Origin: Nitrospinales bacterium | GTDB lineage: Bacteria > Nitrospinota_A > UBA7883 > JACRGQ01 | Direction of reading: 5' to 3' | NCBI GenBank assembly: GCA_023248495.1 | Contig: JAHFEK010000018.1 | Coordinates: forward strand, 1 to 51,387 | DNA length: 51,387 bases | Shown: piece after piece, positions 50,605-51,387 of the stretch | Position numbering within the stretch: position 1 is the first letter of the stretch | Layout of the letters: every line of letters begins with the position of its first letter | Position numbers and translations under genes: made by a program | Notes under the pieces: generated by a model | Seen by the model: the letters and a program-made list of their open reading frames with translations, nothing else | What the model was told of the DNA's origin: nothing | Database searches by the model: none

Positions 50605-51387
50605 ATGGCCGCTCCCGAACAGTTGGATAAGAAGAAATTATCAATACTCATCGTTGATGATTTCCCCAACATGCGCCGTACGATCAAGAATATGCTTCAT
50701 TCGCTGGGGTATATGAAGATTACCGAAGCGGGTGACGGCGACGAGGCGATTGAGACCATCGACCGGCTATACACCACCCCCAGCAGGATACAGTTCGTCA
50801 TTCTGGATTGGAACATGCCGCGCGTGCACGGCATCGATGTGCTTCGTTTTATAAGAACCAGCCCGCGCCACATGCTTCATGTGTCGGTGTTGATGGTTAC
50901 CGCCGAGAACTGGGCAGAGGAAATCGTCGAGGCGGCGGAGGATAACGTGAACGGCTATATCATCAAACCGTTCGTGGCCAAAACACTGGAAGCGAAGATC
51001 AGTCAGATCCTGGACAAGCAATTCAAGCCGACCAAGCTGGAGCAGCTATTCCGCGATGGCATCGTGCTGATGAACAAGAAAGAGTACGGCCTTGCCAAGG
51101 TGAAGTTTGAGGAACTGTTGGCGGTGAATTCCAATAGCCCCCGCTCGTTGCGGGAACTGGCCAAGATAGCATTGGAGTCCGGCGATGGCAAAAAAGCCGA
51201 GGAGTATCTGAAAAAGGCGCTGGAGATCAACAAGGAATACACCAAGGCGATGCAGGATCTCGGCGCGATTTATGCCAAAGACGGGCGTGACGATGAAGGT
51301 ATCGCGATTCTCGAAGGGGCGATGAAAGCCAGCCCGCGCAACGCCGACCGGATCGCGCTTTTGGGGAGCCTCTATTTCAAAAAGCAA
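50605..51387 (+). CDS. Response regulator receiver-TPR protein (3' cut by window edge)
   Basis: The frame runs from the ATG at 50605 to the end of the window, 261 codons with no stop. Residues about 10-135 are a receiver domain: LSILIVDDFPNMRRTI, the phospho-Asp in FVILDWNMPRVHG, the Thr of MVTAEN and the Lys of YIIKPF. From about 145 TPR units follow (GIVLMNKKEYGLAKVKFEELL, then KKAEEYLKKALEIN, then DDEGIAILEGAMKASPRN). Phosphorylation may thus switch protein-protein binding rather than transcription. The start has only a weak ribosome site (AAGAGTG). Confidence 0.88.
   Translation, partial: MAAPEQLDKKKLSILIVDDFPNMRRTIKNMLHSLGYMKITEAGDGDEAIETIDRLYTTPSRIQFVILDWNMPRVHGIDVLRFIRTSPRHMLHVSVLMVTAENWAEEIVEAAEDNVNGYIIKPFVAKTLEAKISQILDKQFKPTKLEQLFRDGIVLMNKKEYGLAKVKFEELLAVNSNSPRSLRELAKIALESGDGKKAEEYLKKALEINKEYTKAMQDLGAIYAKDGRDDEGIAILEGAMKASPRNADRIALLGSLYFKKQ

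Overview
The window is GC-rich DNA from a Gram-negative bacterium. Outer-membrane features support this: an OmpL-like porin, a lipoprotein signal, an SLBB-type polysaccharide exporter and SecDF-YajC. The anaerobic (cobalt-early) vitamin B12 pathway, a rubredoxin, a ferredoxin-type DUF362 protein and a single-haem cytochrome suggest an organism from anoxic or redox-variable habitats, possibly deltaproteobacterial or Nitrospinota-like. The taxon cannot be fixed from sequence reading alone. No rRNA, tRNA, CRISPR array, transposase or phage gene was seen.

Layout. 1-7265: end of a chemoreceptor gene, a porin-like protein, then a divergent envelope cluster in which two exported proteins (LPP20-like and DUF4384/FlgT-N-like) face a large lipoprotein with TPRs and a C-terminal CHAT (caspase-like) protease domain. 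7335-13974: nadA, rsmA (opposite strand), a membrane-anchored M23 peptidase and a giant exporter with about seven SLBB domains. 14028-19029 (minus strand): a tight run yajC-secD-secF-DUF362 ferredoxin protein-Met/His/Cys-tailed exported protein-TetR regulator. 19184-24900: surface-glycan cluster (GT39-like, GT2, an orphan membrane-tailed protein, ATP-grasp, Gfo/Idh/MocA dehydrogenase, SpsF-like cytidylyltransferase), interrupted by a palindromic repeat. 24987-33495: fatty-acid beta-oxidation operon (fadE, thiolase, fadJ, acyl-CoA synthetase, patatin lipase). 33521-34048: a P460-like cytochrome on the minus strand.

34189-47341: a promoter, a cobalamin riboswitch and a 15-gene B12 operon whose genes mostly overlap by 4-14 nt: cbiA-C-X-M-Q-O-D-E-L-F-G-H-J-P-cobO. 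It combines cobalt uptake (CbiMQO), cobalt insertion (CbiX), ring methylation and contraction, amidation and adenosylation. cbiT, cbiB and the lower-ligand genes are not in the window. 47401-51387: a CheY-like regulator, a DUF2723 membrane protein with a small membrane partner, a 53-residue rubredoxin, and a receiver-TPR protein running off the end.

Most notable observations: (1) the envelope-located CHAT lipoprotein opposite DUF4384 and LPP20-like partners, a candidate undescribed caspase-like envelope system; (2) cbiH has no AUG, GUG or UUG that would keep its SAM-binding loop, and appears to start at an AUU behind a strong Shine-Dalgarno inside cbiG; (3) a 72-nt palindromic repeat sits exactly in frame inside the CbiM signal-peptide region; (4) the B12 operon has a compact CbiG without its middle domain and lacks cbiT.
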